DNA of 64,000 bases from Pedobacter sp. Leaf176 (GCF_001424305.1 NZ_LMPD01000002.1:626280-690279); one strand, 5' to 3'; shown: positions 19,968 to 30,497, numbered from the stretch's first letter. Notes: generated by a model not told the origin, from the letters alone. Numbers and translations are program-made.

Positions 19968-20579
19968 CTAGACTTCCAATCCAAAAGCGGCTAACTGTTT
20001 CCTAGTGTCCTCGTAACTTGTGTGGTGAATACCTTTTAGCCCACAATCTTCTGCAACCTGTACAAATAACATTCTGTCGTCAATGTATAAGCTTGTTGCC
20101 ACATCACTCTGTGAAATGTCGATAGCTACTTTAAATATATCTGCATCCGGTTTACGGAAATGAACAAAACTCGATGAGACAAAGAAATCTACGAATTCAT
20201 TTAGCTTAAAGGTATTGATGCGATACTGATTTAACTCCCGACCTTCATTACTGATTACCGCCACTTTAAGATTATATTTTTTCTTCAAATCACAGACTAA
20301 TCCAATCATATCGTTGTAGGGCAATGACTTTTTAAACATAAAATCCTTGAAATCACCATAAGAAAAAGAACGTTCTTCAAAAAAAACAATTCGCTCTAAA
20401 TATTCATCAAGGGTAAGTTTTCCAACTTCATATGTATCGAAAGTCAGATGATGGCGTTCTTCCAAATCTATCGAATCGAGATTGAATAATACCGCAGCTT
20501 CACCCCTTGCATGCCTGTCCCATCCGTTAGTTAGTAAAACCCCGCCGATATCCGTAAATAATGTGGTAATCTTTTGCAT
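19968..20579 (-). CDS. HAD-family hydrolase
   Basis: TLFTDIGGVLLTNGWDRH, VAVISNEGRELN, HFRKPDADIF, LYIDDRMLFVQ; first motif reads DIG rather than DxD. Confidence 0.82.
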   Translation of the reverse strand: MQKITTLFTDIGGVLLTNGWDRHARGEAAVLFNLDSIDLEERHHLTFDTYEVGKLTLDEYLERIVFFEERSFSYGDFKDFMFKKSLPYNDMIGLVCDLKKKYNLKVAVISNEGRELNQYRINTFKLNEFVDFFVSSSFVHFRKPDADIFKVAIDISQSDVATSLYIDDRMLFVQVAEDCGLKGIHHTSYEDTRKQLAAFGLEV

Positions 20580-20588
20580 AAATAAAAC

Positions 20589-21965
20589 TTAAAGTAAAAC
20601 GCCTTTTAAAAATAATACAGCAAAGCTGAAATAGATAATCAATCCGGTTACATCAACCAGCGTGGCAACAAAAGGTGCGGAAGATGTGGCGGGGTCCGCA
20701 CCCAATTTTTTGAGTAAAACCGGCAACATCGAACCGCTTAAAGAACCCCATAGAACCACAAAAACTAATGAAACACTTATTGTAGCGGCAATTAAAATCC
20801 AATGTTCGCCATACACGCTAGGTGCTGCGACATGCCAGACCAGAATCCGAAGGAAACCAATTATACCTAAACAAAGGCCGAGCAAAAATCCCGATGTAAT
20901 TTCCCGTCTCATCACCAACCACCAATCTTTAATGGTTACTTCACCCAGAGCCATTGCCTGAATAATCAATGTTGAGGCTTGTGAACCACTATTTCCTCCA
21001 CAAGAGATGATTAGCGGAATGAAAAGCGCTAAAACAGTTGCTTTATGGATCTGCCCCTCAAAAAAACCCATTGCAGTTGCGGTGAGCATTTCCCCTATCA
21101 TTAAAATGGCTAGCCAGCCAACGCGCTTTTTTACCAGATTGAAAATTGAAGTATCTAAATAAGGTTCATCCAGAGCCTCTGTACCACCAATTTTATGCAT
21201 ATCCTCGGTGTATTCTTCATTGGCGATCCATAGAATATCATCGACTGTAACAATACCTAAAAGGATATTACTTTCATCAACAACAGGTAATGCGACACGG
21301 TTATTCATCCTGAAGATATTAATTGCATCTTCCTGTGGATCATTTGCCTTTAATGCAATGAAACGTCTATCTGTAAGTTCACCAATAATGGCCTCCGGAT
21401 CAGCCAGCAAAACCTCGCGAATTCTTATGTCGTCGAGTAAAACACCATCTTTATCTATAACGTATACAACATCAATAGTTTCCGAGTTTTTGCCATATCG
21501 CCTGATGTGCGATAATACCCTTGAAATAGACCATTCTGGTTTTACAGCAATGTAATCGGGCGTCATCAAACGCCCAATACTATCCTCTTTGTAGCCTAAA
21601 AGCGCTAATGACTCTTTACGCTCCTCAGGCGGCAATAGCGTAATCATTTTTTTAACTACATCGCCTTTCAGCTCGCTAAAAAGCGCAGTCCGGTCATCAG
21701 GGGGCAAGTCTTTAATTATTTGATTTAACTTATTGCCGGAAAGTTTCTTGATAATGCGTTCTTGTGTAGGAAAATCAAGAATCCGAAATACATTTACGGC
21801 TCTGTTGAGGGAAATCGTTTCGATAAATTTAGCTGCATATTGTGGAAGTTCATCGATCAGCTGTTCAACATCGGAAATATTCAGCTCATCAAGATAAAGC
21901 TTTAATGCTTTGTCATTCTCTTTTTCAAGAAGTTCCTGAATCTCTTCTACAACCAATTCTTCCAT
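20589..21965 (-). CDS. mgtE: Magnesium transporter MgtE
   Basis: MgtE N-domain, two CBS domains, IISCGGNSGSQASTLIIQAMALGEV. Confidence 0.93.
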   Translation of the reverse strand: MEELVVEEIQELLEKENDKALKLYLDELNISDVEQLIDELPQYAAKFIETISLNRAVNVFRILDFPTQERIIKKLSGNKLNQIIKDLPPDDRTALFSELKGDVVKKMITLLPPEERKESLALLGYKEDSIGRLMTPDYIAVKPEWSISRVLSHIRRYGKNSETIDVVYVIDKDGVLLDDIRIREVLLADPEAIIGELTDRRFIALKANDPQEDAINIFRMNNRVALPVVDESNILLGIVTVDDILWIANEEYTEDMHKIGGTEALDEPYLDTSIFNLVKKRVGWLAILMIGEMLTATAMGFFEGQIHKATVLALFIPLIISCGGNSGSQASTLIIQAMALGEVTIKDWWLVMRREITSGFLLGLCLGIIGFLRILVWHVAAPSVYGEHWILIAATISVSLVFVVLWGSLSGSMLPVLLKKLGADPATSSAPFVATLVDVTGLIIYFSFAVLFLKGVLL

Positions 21966-22195
21966 AAACAGTTAATTGTTGTTACATGCCTTGATCTTTA
22001 TAAACGGTTCGCAAAGGTGCATTTTTATTTTATAAAAATCCAATTTCAATGTTTTATAACGATTTTTTTAGCTAAAAAAATTCGATTTGCTTCTTATTTG
22101 AGTAAAATTGATTTGCTTATTAAAATGATATTCAGGCATATTGAATTTACTATTAAAATAGCTTATGTATTATGAGGAAAAAGATTTTGATTTTC

Positions 22196-22203
22196 TATAT
22201 TTG
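22196..22203 (+). promoter_or_regulatory. -7 box for tRNA-Arg
   Basis: TATATTTGCAACC, 11 nt before the mature tRNA 5' end. Confidence 0.65.
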
Positions 22204-22213
22204 CAACCTTAAT

Positions 22214-22285
22214 GCTCCCGTAGTTCAATGGATAGAATTATGGTTTCCGGTACCATCGATATGAGTTCGAATCTCGTCGGGAGCA
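22214..22285 (+). tRNA. tRNA-Arg (anticodon CCG)
   Basis: Acceptor GCTCCCG/CGGGAGC, anticodon stem ATGGT/ACCAT with loop TTCCGGT, T-arm ATGAG-TTCGAAT-CTCGT; CCA not encoded. Confidence 0.93.
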
Positions 22286-22289
22286 CTTC

Positions 22290-22327
22290 AAGGAACAATC
22301 AGTTTTAAGCTGTTTGTTCCTTTTTTT
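22290..22327 (+). terminator. Intrinsic terminator after tRNA-Arg
   Basis: AAGGAACAA ... TTGTTCCTT then TTTTTT. Confidence 0.8.
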
Positions 22328-22391
22328 GTATATAACTAATTGTTAATCAAATATACTAATTAACACATTGCTGTTCCTTCCCTCTGAATAA

Positions 22392-24803
22392 TCATTTAAT
22401 CTCAAAAGAACTTTTAGCATTCACGATGCCTTTGCTGCTTATTCCCTGTGCCATAATTAGAAACTTATCACTAATATCTCCTGCTTTGAAACTTAGCTCT
22501 AGTTCTCCTGAAGAACCAACTACAAGCCCCGACTGCCAATAAAGAGTAGACTGGTAGGCAGGGCTATCATCTGCTGGTACTGCCATATAATACTCTTTTC
22601 CACTATTTATACCTTTTATAGCTATCGATTTGCGCTCCTGCTCCGTAAGGCACCCCGTATACATTACCTGGTCTACCCTAAACCATGCTCCTTCCAGGTC
22701 TGTCCGCTTTAGGTAAAGACGACCAACAATTGGCTTACGTTGTCGTTCAAGCGGAGTTTTTTCGTAATTCAAATAATCATGGTTGCTATCGACATAATCT
22801 CCACAGGCATTTGCACCTTTTTCGCCGTATGCACCTATATTACTTTGTCTCGAGGTGATTTGGACATCTTTCAAGACGATTACATTGTGCAGGCTTTTTA
22901 GCATCTTGCGCTCCTCCTCGTTGGAAAGGTTCTCGAAGATAGTTGGCTTGCTTTGTTTTGCGAGAGCTGTAGCTACAGTTAAAAGTGGATCTTCTATTCT
23001 GATGTTATAATTATCTTTATTTCCATCGACCATGAAAAATATTTTCTTATTCTGTTCCACCATCAAATCTGAATCTTGAATATTAAATTCACCTGCTTCG
23101 TTGGTCGTAAATATGGAAGGTTTGATTCCTCCGAATGAAACCAGGCTTAAAGGCTTCTTCAATGGCTTGTTCTTACTGGTAATCAAACCTTTTTCAAACT
23201 GTAAAGCATTCCACGATGAAGAATCTGCCATAGATGCATTTGAACGCTTTGTGAAGTTTACCCAGCCTTTGATCAAAAGAACATCCTCCAGATAATCTAC
23301 ATCAGCCAGTCCGTCCATTGAATTACTAATGGGAAGATCTGCTATACAACTATTCAGGTAATAATAGTTTTCGATATCTGTCATAGTTGCACTAACCCTG
23401 TTGCTTTGTGCTACAGAAACAGAAATAATCCCCCCGGACGGCTTTCCATCCGGATCTTTGAGTTGTATTTTCATTTTAACAGAATCACCCTTATTGTAAG
23501 CCTCCTTAAAAGCTGCGACTTTTGGAACAAGAAAATGTTGATCATAGTGAGCAAAAAACAGCCTCTCGATTAAAGGATTGGCTGACTCATCCATTATCGT
23601 TAGCTTCGTTACCCCTTTTGAAAGGGTATTCAGTGGCAGGTTGAATATCTTAGGAGACTTTCTTAGTTGAGATCTTAGAAGAATGTATTCGCCATCCAGG
23701 TTGTGAAGCATAATTAATATTGCTTTTTCTTCAATTGATGCAATTGAGAACTTTAAACTGTCGTTGACAACCGACTTTTCTAAGTGAATGACCATTTTCG
23801 GGCCAGCTGAATGTTCCGGAAGCTGTATTTTAACTTCCCTTTTAATAAGGGTCCCCGGATTCAGGCTCAATGTATACTTTTCATCGACTTCTGGTTGAAT
23901 CGAAAATGTTCCCATCCCAAGACTGTTTGTAGATACTTCGGATACAGGTTGATCATTTTTCATCAAAACCCCCTTTAATGATATGGGCCGGCCATCTGAA
24001 GTTTTTGTTTCAAAACCTACACGAGATTTAAGCCCGGTTACAAGACTTCCACCCTCAGGATAAAATTTTACATCAATGTCATTACTGCTATTACTTGGTA
24101 ATTTAGCTTCATGATAATGAATTTCCCCGTCAATATCTACCCGAACTTTTATTATTGAAGGATTTTCTGATAATTCATCTCGACTAATTGTCAATAAAGC
24201 CTGCTTTCCCTTCATGATGACTGCTTTAGAATGCTTCGTGCCGGGTTGTTGGGTAATAACGATGTTTGTTTTCCTATTGGGATCGAGGCCACTGATGTCA
24301 ATCTTTGCCCGGATTACGCCGTTTTTAAAGGCTGAATCAATAAGGGTAAAATTGCTGGTAAACGTTTGTTGACTTATGTTCAGAACTTTGACTGCTGAGG
24401 AAAACACTGCTATTGGCTTACGGCTGTGATCAAGCACATTGGTATTTGCAAGTAACTGGTATTTTCCTGGCGCTATCGAATCAGGCAGCAGCAGAAAGCC
24501 GGAACTGAGACCATCTTTAACGAAAAATTTTTCTGAGAGAACAACTCCTTTTGTACTTTCGTTTACTAATGAGACATTTAATAATTTATGGTCATTTAAA
24601 GGATTTGGCGTTTTAAAAAGATAAGCGCTAAACCAGATCTTTTCATTGTTGGTATAGGTACTCTTATCATGATGTAAATACAAAAAAGAGTTTTTATGAA
24701 CTTTTCTGTATTTATTCAAATTATCAGTGGTTTGCTTCGGAACCTGCGCAAAAGTGGCGAGGAAATAACAAAGAAAAATTTTAGTTAAGAAAAAAATTTT
24801 CAT
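22392..24803 (-). CDS. Secreted macroglobulin-like (MG2 domain) protein
   Basis: Signal peptide, then LYLHHDKSTYTNNEKIWFSAYLF and ...PGKYQLLANTNVL typical of Bacteroidota MG2-like proteins; 803 aa. Confidence 0.6.
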   Translation of the reverse strand: MKIFFLTKIFLCYFLATFAQVPKQTTDNLNKYRKVHKNSFLYLHHDKSTYTNNEKIWFSAYLFKTPNPLNDHKLLNVSLVNESTKGVVLSEKFFVKDGLSSGFLLLPDSIAPGKYQLLANTNVLDHSRKPIAVFSSAVKVLNISQQTFTSNFTLIDSAFKNGVIRAKIDISGLDPNRKTNIVITQQPGTKHSKAVIMKGKQALLTISRDELSENPSIIKVRVDIDGEIHYHEAKLPSNSSNDIDVKFYPEGGSLVTGLKSRVGFETKTSDGRPISLKGVLMKNDQPVSEVSTNSLGMGTFSIQPEVDEKYTLSLNPGTLIKREVKIQLPEHSAGPKMVIHLEKSVVNDSLKFSIASIEEKAILIMLHNLDGEYILLRSQLRKSPKIFNLPLNTLSKGVTKLTIMDESANPLIERLFFAHYDQHFLVPKVAAFKEAYNKGDSVKMKIQLKDPDGKPSGGIISVSVAQSNRVSATMTDIENYYYLNSCIADLPISNSMDGLADVDYLEDVLLIKGWVNFTKRSNASMADSSSWNALQFEKGLITSKNKPLKKPLSLVSFGGIKPSIFTTNEAGEFNIQDSDLMVEQNKKIFFMVDGNKDNYNIRIEDPLLTVATALAKQSKPTIFENLSNEEERKMLKSLHNVIVLKDVQITSRQSNIGAYGEKGANACGDYVDSNHDYLNYEKTPLERQRKPIVGRLYLKRTDLEGAWFRVDQVMYTGCLTEQERKSIAIKGINSGKEYYMAVPADDSPAYQSTLYWQSGLVVGSSGELELSFKAGDISDKFLIMAQGISSKGIVNAKSSFEIK

Positions 24804-24951
24804 AAATGTTTGATTTTAATTTTCCTTTTATATTTAAAACACATAAAACCTTTGTTTCATCGTATTAAACTGTCCATCGTTTCTATGCACGATTTGGTCA
24901 TTTTCATTAAATAAGGTAAATTAAGGTTTATTGCCATTTTTCAAATTAAAA

Positions 24952-26310
24952 CTAAGCAGGTAAATTTTCTTCATCCAACACATCAGGTTCTTTTTCATTT
25001 GGGTGGGTATTTCGTTTCAGGATATAAGAAAGCAACATTGCAAACACCACATAGCCAACAAAAATTATGAATCCCGGTTGGAGTGAACTGTTGTTTTGGG
25101 TTGTCGTTTTCAGTACTTCGGTATCCATATTTAAGTTGGAAAGCTGGCTTTTTAAAATACCGTTAAGACCAATATAAGTCATGCCAATACCTACAACCAT
25201 TACATCAGACATATCCCATTTGCCGCATTCAAAGGCTAAATAACGAACGACCTTATTCTCTGCTAATTTATCATTCCCCCATACATGAATGCCTTTTCCA
25301 AGGAGGCGCAATACTGGAAGAATAACAACAAAAAGCATTATTAGCGCACCCACCACAATCGCATCCGGCTTAGATTGCCCTAACAAGGTTTCAACGATAC
25401 CCAAAATACTTTTGCTTTGAAAAAATAATACCTGGTTTGAAAAAACAATGTTTTCTCCAAGCAACTTAAAATTCAATGTTTGTATGCGGGCATCTACTTC
25501 AATAATTGTGGTCGTTATACCCGACGCAAGGAGCACCAGTGCAAACAAGATAGACATAATAAAAAGTGTTGTTTGAAAATGAATTTGTTTCCTCATCAAA
25601 AACCACAGGCAAAGTGCAAATAATACGCAACCTAGCATTGCATAGGCGTAATTATACGTCTGTATGCGTATATCGTTCAAATGTTTGCTTATCGATTTTT
25701 CAAATTCAACTGCGTTGGAAACATGGTATTTAGAAGACATATGACGTTTAACAGCACTAAACGCCTCAGATGTACCATCATATGTTTCTGCCTCGAGCTG
25801 ATCAATTTTACTATTTGCAATCCGCTTTAGCCTTTTTGTACTTGCAGGGCTGTTGATTCTGGTAATGATGGTTTTGGCAAAGGCCGGAACCATGGCGTGC
25901 AGCTCATCCTCATCTACAAAACTATTAAATGCTAGCTTCTTAAGCTTTCCACCTAATGATTTCTGCGGTTTATTAAATTGAGAAACTGTTTTATCAATTA
26001 ATCCATCAAGTTGTTTTTGAATTTGCTCCTGCAATTCCACCTTCTGTTTTTTGGTCATGCTGAACCCCTTAACTTGTCGGCTGACCACTGCTGATAGTTT
26101 ATCCCGCCATTGATCTACAGAAAAAATACCAAAGGTAATGTTATTTGCCACGCTGTAATCTTCTTTTATCTGTTCCTGCTCAGCAGACAAAATATGCAAG
26201 CGGTGGGCAAAATAAGCTTCTCCGAAAAGTAAGATGCTTAAGCCAACAACCAGCAAAATATTTGCAAAGCTTATTTTTCTTTTATCGGTGTATTGTTGGT
26301 TTTGTTTCAA
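24952..26310 (-). CDS. Paraquat-inducible protein A-like membrane protein (paralogue 2)
   Basis: CGKWDMSDVMVVGIGMTYIGLNG resembles the PqiA signature; clear paralogue of the adjacent ORF. Confidence 0.6.
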   Translation of the reverse strand: MKQNQQYTDKRKISFANILLVVGLSILLFGEAYFAHRLHILSAEQEQIKEDYSVANNITFGIFSVDQWRDKLSAVVSRQVKGFSMTKKQKVELQEQIQKQLDGLIDKTVSQFNKPQKSLGGKLKKLAFNSFVDEDELHAMVPAFAKTIITRINSPASTKRLKRIANSKIDQLEAETYDGTSEAFSAVKRHMSSKYHVSNAVEFEKSISKHLNDIRIQTYNYAYAMLGCVLFALCLWFLMRKQIHFQTTLFIMSILFALVLLASGITTTIIEVDARIQTLNFKLLGENIVFSNQVLFFQSKSILGIVETLLGQSKPDAIVVGALIMLFVVILPVLRLLGKGIHVWGNDKLAENKVVRYLAFECGKWDMSDVMVVGIGMTYIGLNGILKSQLSNLNMDTEVLKTTTQNNSSLQPGFIIFVGYVVFAMLLSYILKRNTHPNEKEPDVLDEENLPA

Positions 26311-26347
26311 TGCTGAATTGATTACTGTTGTATGAAATATATTATTG

Positions 26348-27673
26348 TTAATGAGCGTCGTAAGGCGTGATAAATTTCAATATTGTCGAAAGCGTTAATC
26401 CATACAAAACAAAACTGATAAATATAATGTAGCCAGGTTGAAGTGCTGTATTATTCGTTGTAATGATTGTTAACAAATCACTTCTGATGTTTAAATTTTT
26501 AAGCTGGCTTTCCAGCAAACCATTTAAGCCTATATAAACCATTAGTATGGCTATTACGATTACATCTGCCATACTCCATTTGCCAGATTGAAAAGCAAAG
26601 TATTTAATAAATTTATTTTCGGCCAGTTTACGTCTTCCCAGCAGATGAATGCCTGTAGAGCTCAACTTCATAACCGGAAAAAGAACGCTGAAAATAAGAA
26701 TCAAGACACCAACCAATATGGAATCTATGCCGGATTGCCCGATTAGAACCCTAACTACATCTATGATGCTTTTGCTTTGAAAAAACAATACCTGGTCTTT
26801 AAATACAACATGCTCGCCAAGCAGAACAAAGTCAAGTGACTTAATTCTGGCATCAACCTCTATCATGGAAGCAGTTAATCCAACTGCAAGCAAAATGAAG
26901 GCAAAAAGTAATGACATAATAAATAAAGTGCTATGCAACTCAACCCTTTTTCTAAATAACCACCAAAGGGACAAAACCACAACAATGCAGCTTAGCATCC
27001 CGAAACAATATCCATAAGTTGCCTTTCGGATATCTGCCAATGAGGTGTTAAATTTGTTATTCAATTCATCAACTGATGACACCTTGTACTTTTTAAGCAT
27101 ATTTGTAGTAGCAGCTTCGTTGATGGTTAAAGTGCTATCTATAGCACCGGTATTTTCCAATTGGACAAATTTGCTCATTGCCATTTTACTCATCTTTTTT
27201 TTATTGGCAGGATTATCTACCTGCGCAATGATGGTTTTTGCAAAAGCCGGAACCTGAGCCTTAATCTTATCGGTATTCACAAAATTATTAATCACGAACT
27301 TTTTGATTTTACCGTCGAGCGTTTTTTTAGGTTTATTAACCATCGCTTCGGCCTTATCAATCAAAGCGAGTATAATCTGCTCAACCTCTGTTTGCAATTC
27401 CTTTTTTTGTTTGGGCGTCATGGTAAAGTTGCGGACCTGATGGTTGACAATACCCGCTACTTTATCGTGCCACTGACCAACTGAAAACAAACCGAAAGTA
27501 ATGTTATTAATATTGGAGTAATCTTCTTTTATTCGTTCCTGCTGGCCGGAAAGCACATGTAATCGGTAAGCAAATAAGCCTTCTGCGCATAGCAAGACGG
27601 TCAATAATACGATCAGCAAAAATTTGGGCAACGTTGGATTTCGCCTTTGAGGGTTTTTTTCAGTTGTTATCAA
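26348..27673 (-). CDS. Paraquat-inducible protein A-like membrane protein (paralogue 1)
   Basis: SGKWSMADVIVIAILMVYIGLNGLLESQL; shares co-linear motifs with 24952..26310. Confidence 0.6.
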   Translation of the reverse strand: MITTEKNPQRRNPTLPKFLLIVLLTVLLCAEGLFAYRLHVLSGQQERIKEDYSNINNITFGLFSVGQWHDKVAGIVNHQVRNFTMTPKQKKELQTEVEQIILALIDKAEAMVNKPKKTLDGKIKKFVINNFVNTDKIKAQVPAFAKTIIAQVDNPANKKKMSKMAMSKFVQLENTGAIDSTLTINEAATTNMLKKYKVSSVDELNNKFNTSLADIRKATYGYCFGMLSCIVVVLSLWWLFRKRVELHSTLFIMSLLFAFILLAVGLTASMIEVDARIKSLDFVLLGEHVVFKDQVLFFQSKSIIDVVRVLIGQSGIDSILVGVLILIFSVLFPVMKLSSTGIHLLGRRKLAENKFIKYFAFQSGKWSMADVIVIAILMVYIGLNGLLESQLKNLNIRSDLLTIITTNNTALQPGYIIFISFVLYGLTLSTILKFITPYDAH

Positions 27674-28114
27674 GTCGTTTTATTTTAAGAAAATGTTAAT
27701 GGTAAGCTGACTGGTTTAAAACAGAAGAATAAAAAATAAATACAAAGATTAGATTCAAAAAGTCAATTTTTGTTTATTCGATTATAATTCTAATTAACAG
27801 ATGAATTGAAATATGGTTTTACCATATAAAATTTTGTGCAGCTGATTTAAGAAGAAACTAATGGAATTGGATTTGTCGATTGCCCATTGCGAATGTTTGC
27901 AGAAATGATATAAATAACGATGCAGGATAATCAGGGGATCACGATTAAATGGAAGATTTCCAGCAAAAAATTTAGCCCCGTGCCGACTTAATCCTTACAA
28001 TTTAGGCATGGTTATTCCTTTGGGTGCTTAGATGTATAAAGTAATACCTAAATTTTAAGTTTGTAAAAGGAAGGAAAGTTATTAATGGAATGGTAGTCAC
28101 TCAATTTTCAGCAA

Positions 28115-28429
28115 TTAAGCCAAATAAAAAACTTCTTTAAGAGGTAACGAAACAGGCGAATTGTCCGGATTGCTCTCCATTATATCGCCCATAAACGCCC
28201 ACCATTTTTGCATAATGGGTTGTTCAGGTAATTTCTTAATAAGTTCAGGATTTGCAATTTTTAAAACGGCAAATAAATCGTTTGTGTTCTTATCATGGAA
28301 GATCGAATAATCCGTTATGCCCGTCTCACTGAGCAATGCCGCCAGTTCAGGCCAGATTTCTTTATGTCGTTTCTCATATTCCTGTTCGTAACCGGAAAAC
28401 AGCTTCATTTTAAATGCTATTCTTACCAT
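28115..28429 (-). CDS. rhaM: L-rhamnose mutarotase
   Basis: MVRIAFKMKLFSGYEQEYEKRHKEIWPELAALLSETGITDYSIFHD...QKWWAFMGDIME. Confidence 0.88.
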   Translation of the reverse strand: MVRIAFKMKLFSGYEQEYEKRHKEIWPELAALLSETGITDYSIFHDKNTNDLFAVLKIANPELIKKLPEQPIMQKWWAFMGDIMESNPDNSPVSLPLKEVFYLA

Positions 28430-28440
28430 GTGTGTTTTTA

Positions 28441-29277
28441 TTATTTTTGATATACCCTGACATAGTCTACTTCCATTCGGTTTGGAAATTTGGTGTCATT
28501 TAATTCTCCACCATTTAGGCCACCCATTGCCAAATTTAAAAGGATGTAGTGTTTTTGCCTGAAGGGATTTACGCTGCTCCCATCTTCATTTTTTAATTTA
28601 TCTAACGAAGTTTTGTTCAGCAGTACATCATCTACATATAAACTTATGGCTTCACTATCCCAATCCATACGCCAGATATGAAACTTTGATGCCCATTTCG
28701 TTCCGCCCAATTCTTCTGTTGATTTGGTATTGCTAAACCATTTCGGTTTATTATTAGCACCAAGCGAGGCAATATTTGCGAGTATTTTACCACGATAATA
28801 TTCCATAATATCGATTTCTCCATTGCCTGGCCATCTTCCATTCTCACCTAAAGTCCAGAAAGCCGGCCATAATCCTGAGGAGATATTTATTCTTCCTCTC
28901 ATTTCAAAACGACCATATTGAAAACTTTGTAGGCCCTTAGTAATTAAACAAGCCGACGTATATTCAATGTTTTTAGGCTTTTTGCGCCAATTATTACTGC
29001 CTTCTTCGTACAACGGATTCGGCTTCATTTCTTTACGTGCTTCAATAACAAGCAAGCCATTCCTGCAAAATGCATTTTCCGGCTGATACCATTGCAACTC
29101 CTCATTTCTCACAAAACCTTTCTCATAAGTCCAGTTCTTTGCATCAGGTATTCCATCTTTCTCAAACTCATCCGACCAAACCAGATTATATCCTTCTTTT
29201 GAATATTGCTGTGCTGATAGCGAACTAGCGTTTAACAAAGCGTAAAATGGCAGTAGAAAAAGAATTTTGCTTTTCAT
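28441..29277 (-). CDS. Glycoside hydrolase family 16
   Basis: Catalytic motif GEIDIMEYYRG (ExDxxE), LVWSDEFEKDGIPD, signal peptide. Confidence 0.9.
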   Translation of the reverse strand: MKSKILFLLPFYALLNASSLSAQQYSKEGYNLVWSDEFEKDGIPDAKNWTYEKGFVRNEELQWYQPENAFCRNGLLVIEARKEMKPNPLYEEGSNNWRKKPKNIEYTSACLITKGLQSFQYGRFEMRGRINISSGLWPAFWTLGENGRWPGNGEIDIMEYYRGKILANIASLGANNKPKWFSNTKSTEELGGTKWASKFHIWRMDWDSEAISLYVDDVLLNKTSLDKLKNEDGSSVNPFRQKHYILLNLAMGGLNGGELNDTKFPNRMEVDYVRVYQK

Positions 29278-29381
29278 TCTAAATTGGATTAATTGACACC
29301 TTATTTATTGCAAGGAGAACGTTTTAAGCTTTTATTCACGCAAGTTATCGTGCTGCTTATGAAATTTAGTTTTTCTTTCTT

Positions 29382-30497
29382 TTACTTAAAGACGCTCAGA
29401 TTCCACCTGTCTGACCATTCGATTTTTAATTTATTTTCCTCAAACTGAATTGGCAACCATAAATAACGTCCGTCGATTGCATTTTTTGGTTCCCATTTAT
29501 CTGCCATAAAAATGAACGCATTCTTTTTCCCCGGCGCAGGAAGCACATGCGTACTTTGACCGCCAAATGTTTTTTCTGAACCCGGCCCTACACATGGGTT
29601 ACCCATATATTCCCATGGACCGAAAATTGATTTTGCTTTAAACCACCTCGCGGGATTTGGAGCCCAGCCCGTACAACCAGAACCTACCATATAGTAAATT
29701 CCATTTTTTTTAAATAAAGCTGGCGCTTCCGTTTGCTGGCCAACATAAATTCGGATGAATTTTCCAGTATGGCCCAAATAATCAGGCGTTAGTTCTGCTA
29801 AATGTAAAGTATAGTTCTCTTCTGATGAAAATACGTGGTAGGCTTTACCATTATCATCAACAAAAACCGTCATATCTCTGGCCATTTGTCCGCCAGGTAA
29901 ATCGCGACAGAAGAAACCATCACTTTTATTTGCAGGTTTATCACAATTAACTTTTTCATTTTCGGGGGTTAGCGCTGCGTAAAACGGCAATTTCCCAGCG
30001 TTAGGACGATAACTTTTAATGAACGAATAGGGTCCGGTTGCTTTATCTGCCGTGGCAACACCTGCGCGGGCAGCTTCGTAACCTTTGCCTAGAAGCTCCA
30101 GGTGAAACCACATTACAAATTTTCTCGTTTTCTTATTGTAAATAACTTTTGGTCGCTCCAAAATACAGCCCTTTGCAATATCATTTCTTAAATCACTAGA
30201 AACTTTAAGTGCAATACCCTCATCTTTCCAGTTGTATAAATCTTTTGATGAATAGCAATGAACACCAACCTGGGCAGTATTTCCTTTTTCACCTTCAATT
30301 TTATGTTCTCCAAACCAATAATACAGGCCTTGAACATAAACAATGCCGCCTCCATGTGCATTGATGTGGACACCATTATTATCTTTCCAAATTTTGCCGG
30401 GTGTAAAATTCTGGTAGGTTTTCTGAGAAAAAACCAGATTGCTGTTTAACAAACTACAAAAAATAAACCAAAGGAATAAGGGTAAACGATTATGCAT
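29382..30497 (-). CDS. GH43-like glycosidase, possible exo-beta-1,3-galactanase subfamily (GH43_24/34 type)
   Basis: WKDNNGVHINAHGGGIVYVQGLYYWFGEHKIEG is strongly reminiscent of that GH43 group; start moved to ATG at 30497 (MHNRLPLFLWFIF signal peptide). Confidence 0.75.
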   Translation of the reverse strand: MHNRLPLFLWFIFCSLLNSNLVFSQKTYQNFTPGKIWKDNNGVHINAHGGGIVYVQGLYYWFGEHKIEGEKGNTAQVGVHCYSSKDLYNWKDEGIALKVSSDLRNDIAKGCILERPKVIYNKKTRKFVMWFHLELLGKGYEAARAGVATADKATGPYSFIKSYRPNAGKLPFYAALTPENEKVNCDKPANKSDGFFCRDLPGGQMARDMTVFVDDNGKAYHVFSSEENYTLHLAELTPDYLGHTGKFIRIYVGQQTEAPALFKKNGIYYMVGSGCTGWAPNPARWFKAKSIFGPWEYMGNPCVGPGSEKTFGGQSTHVLPAPGKKNAFIFMADKWEPKNAIDGRYLWLPIQFEENKLKIEWSDRWNLSVFK

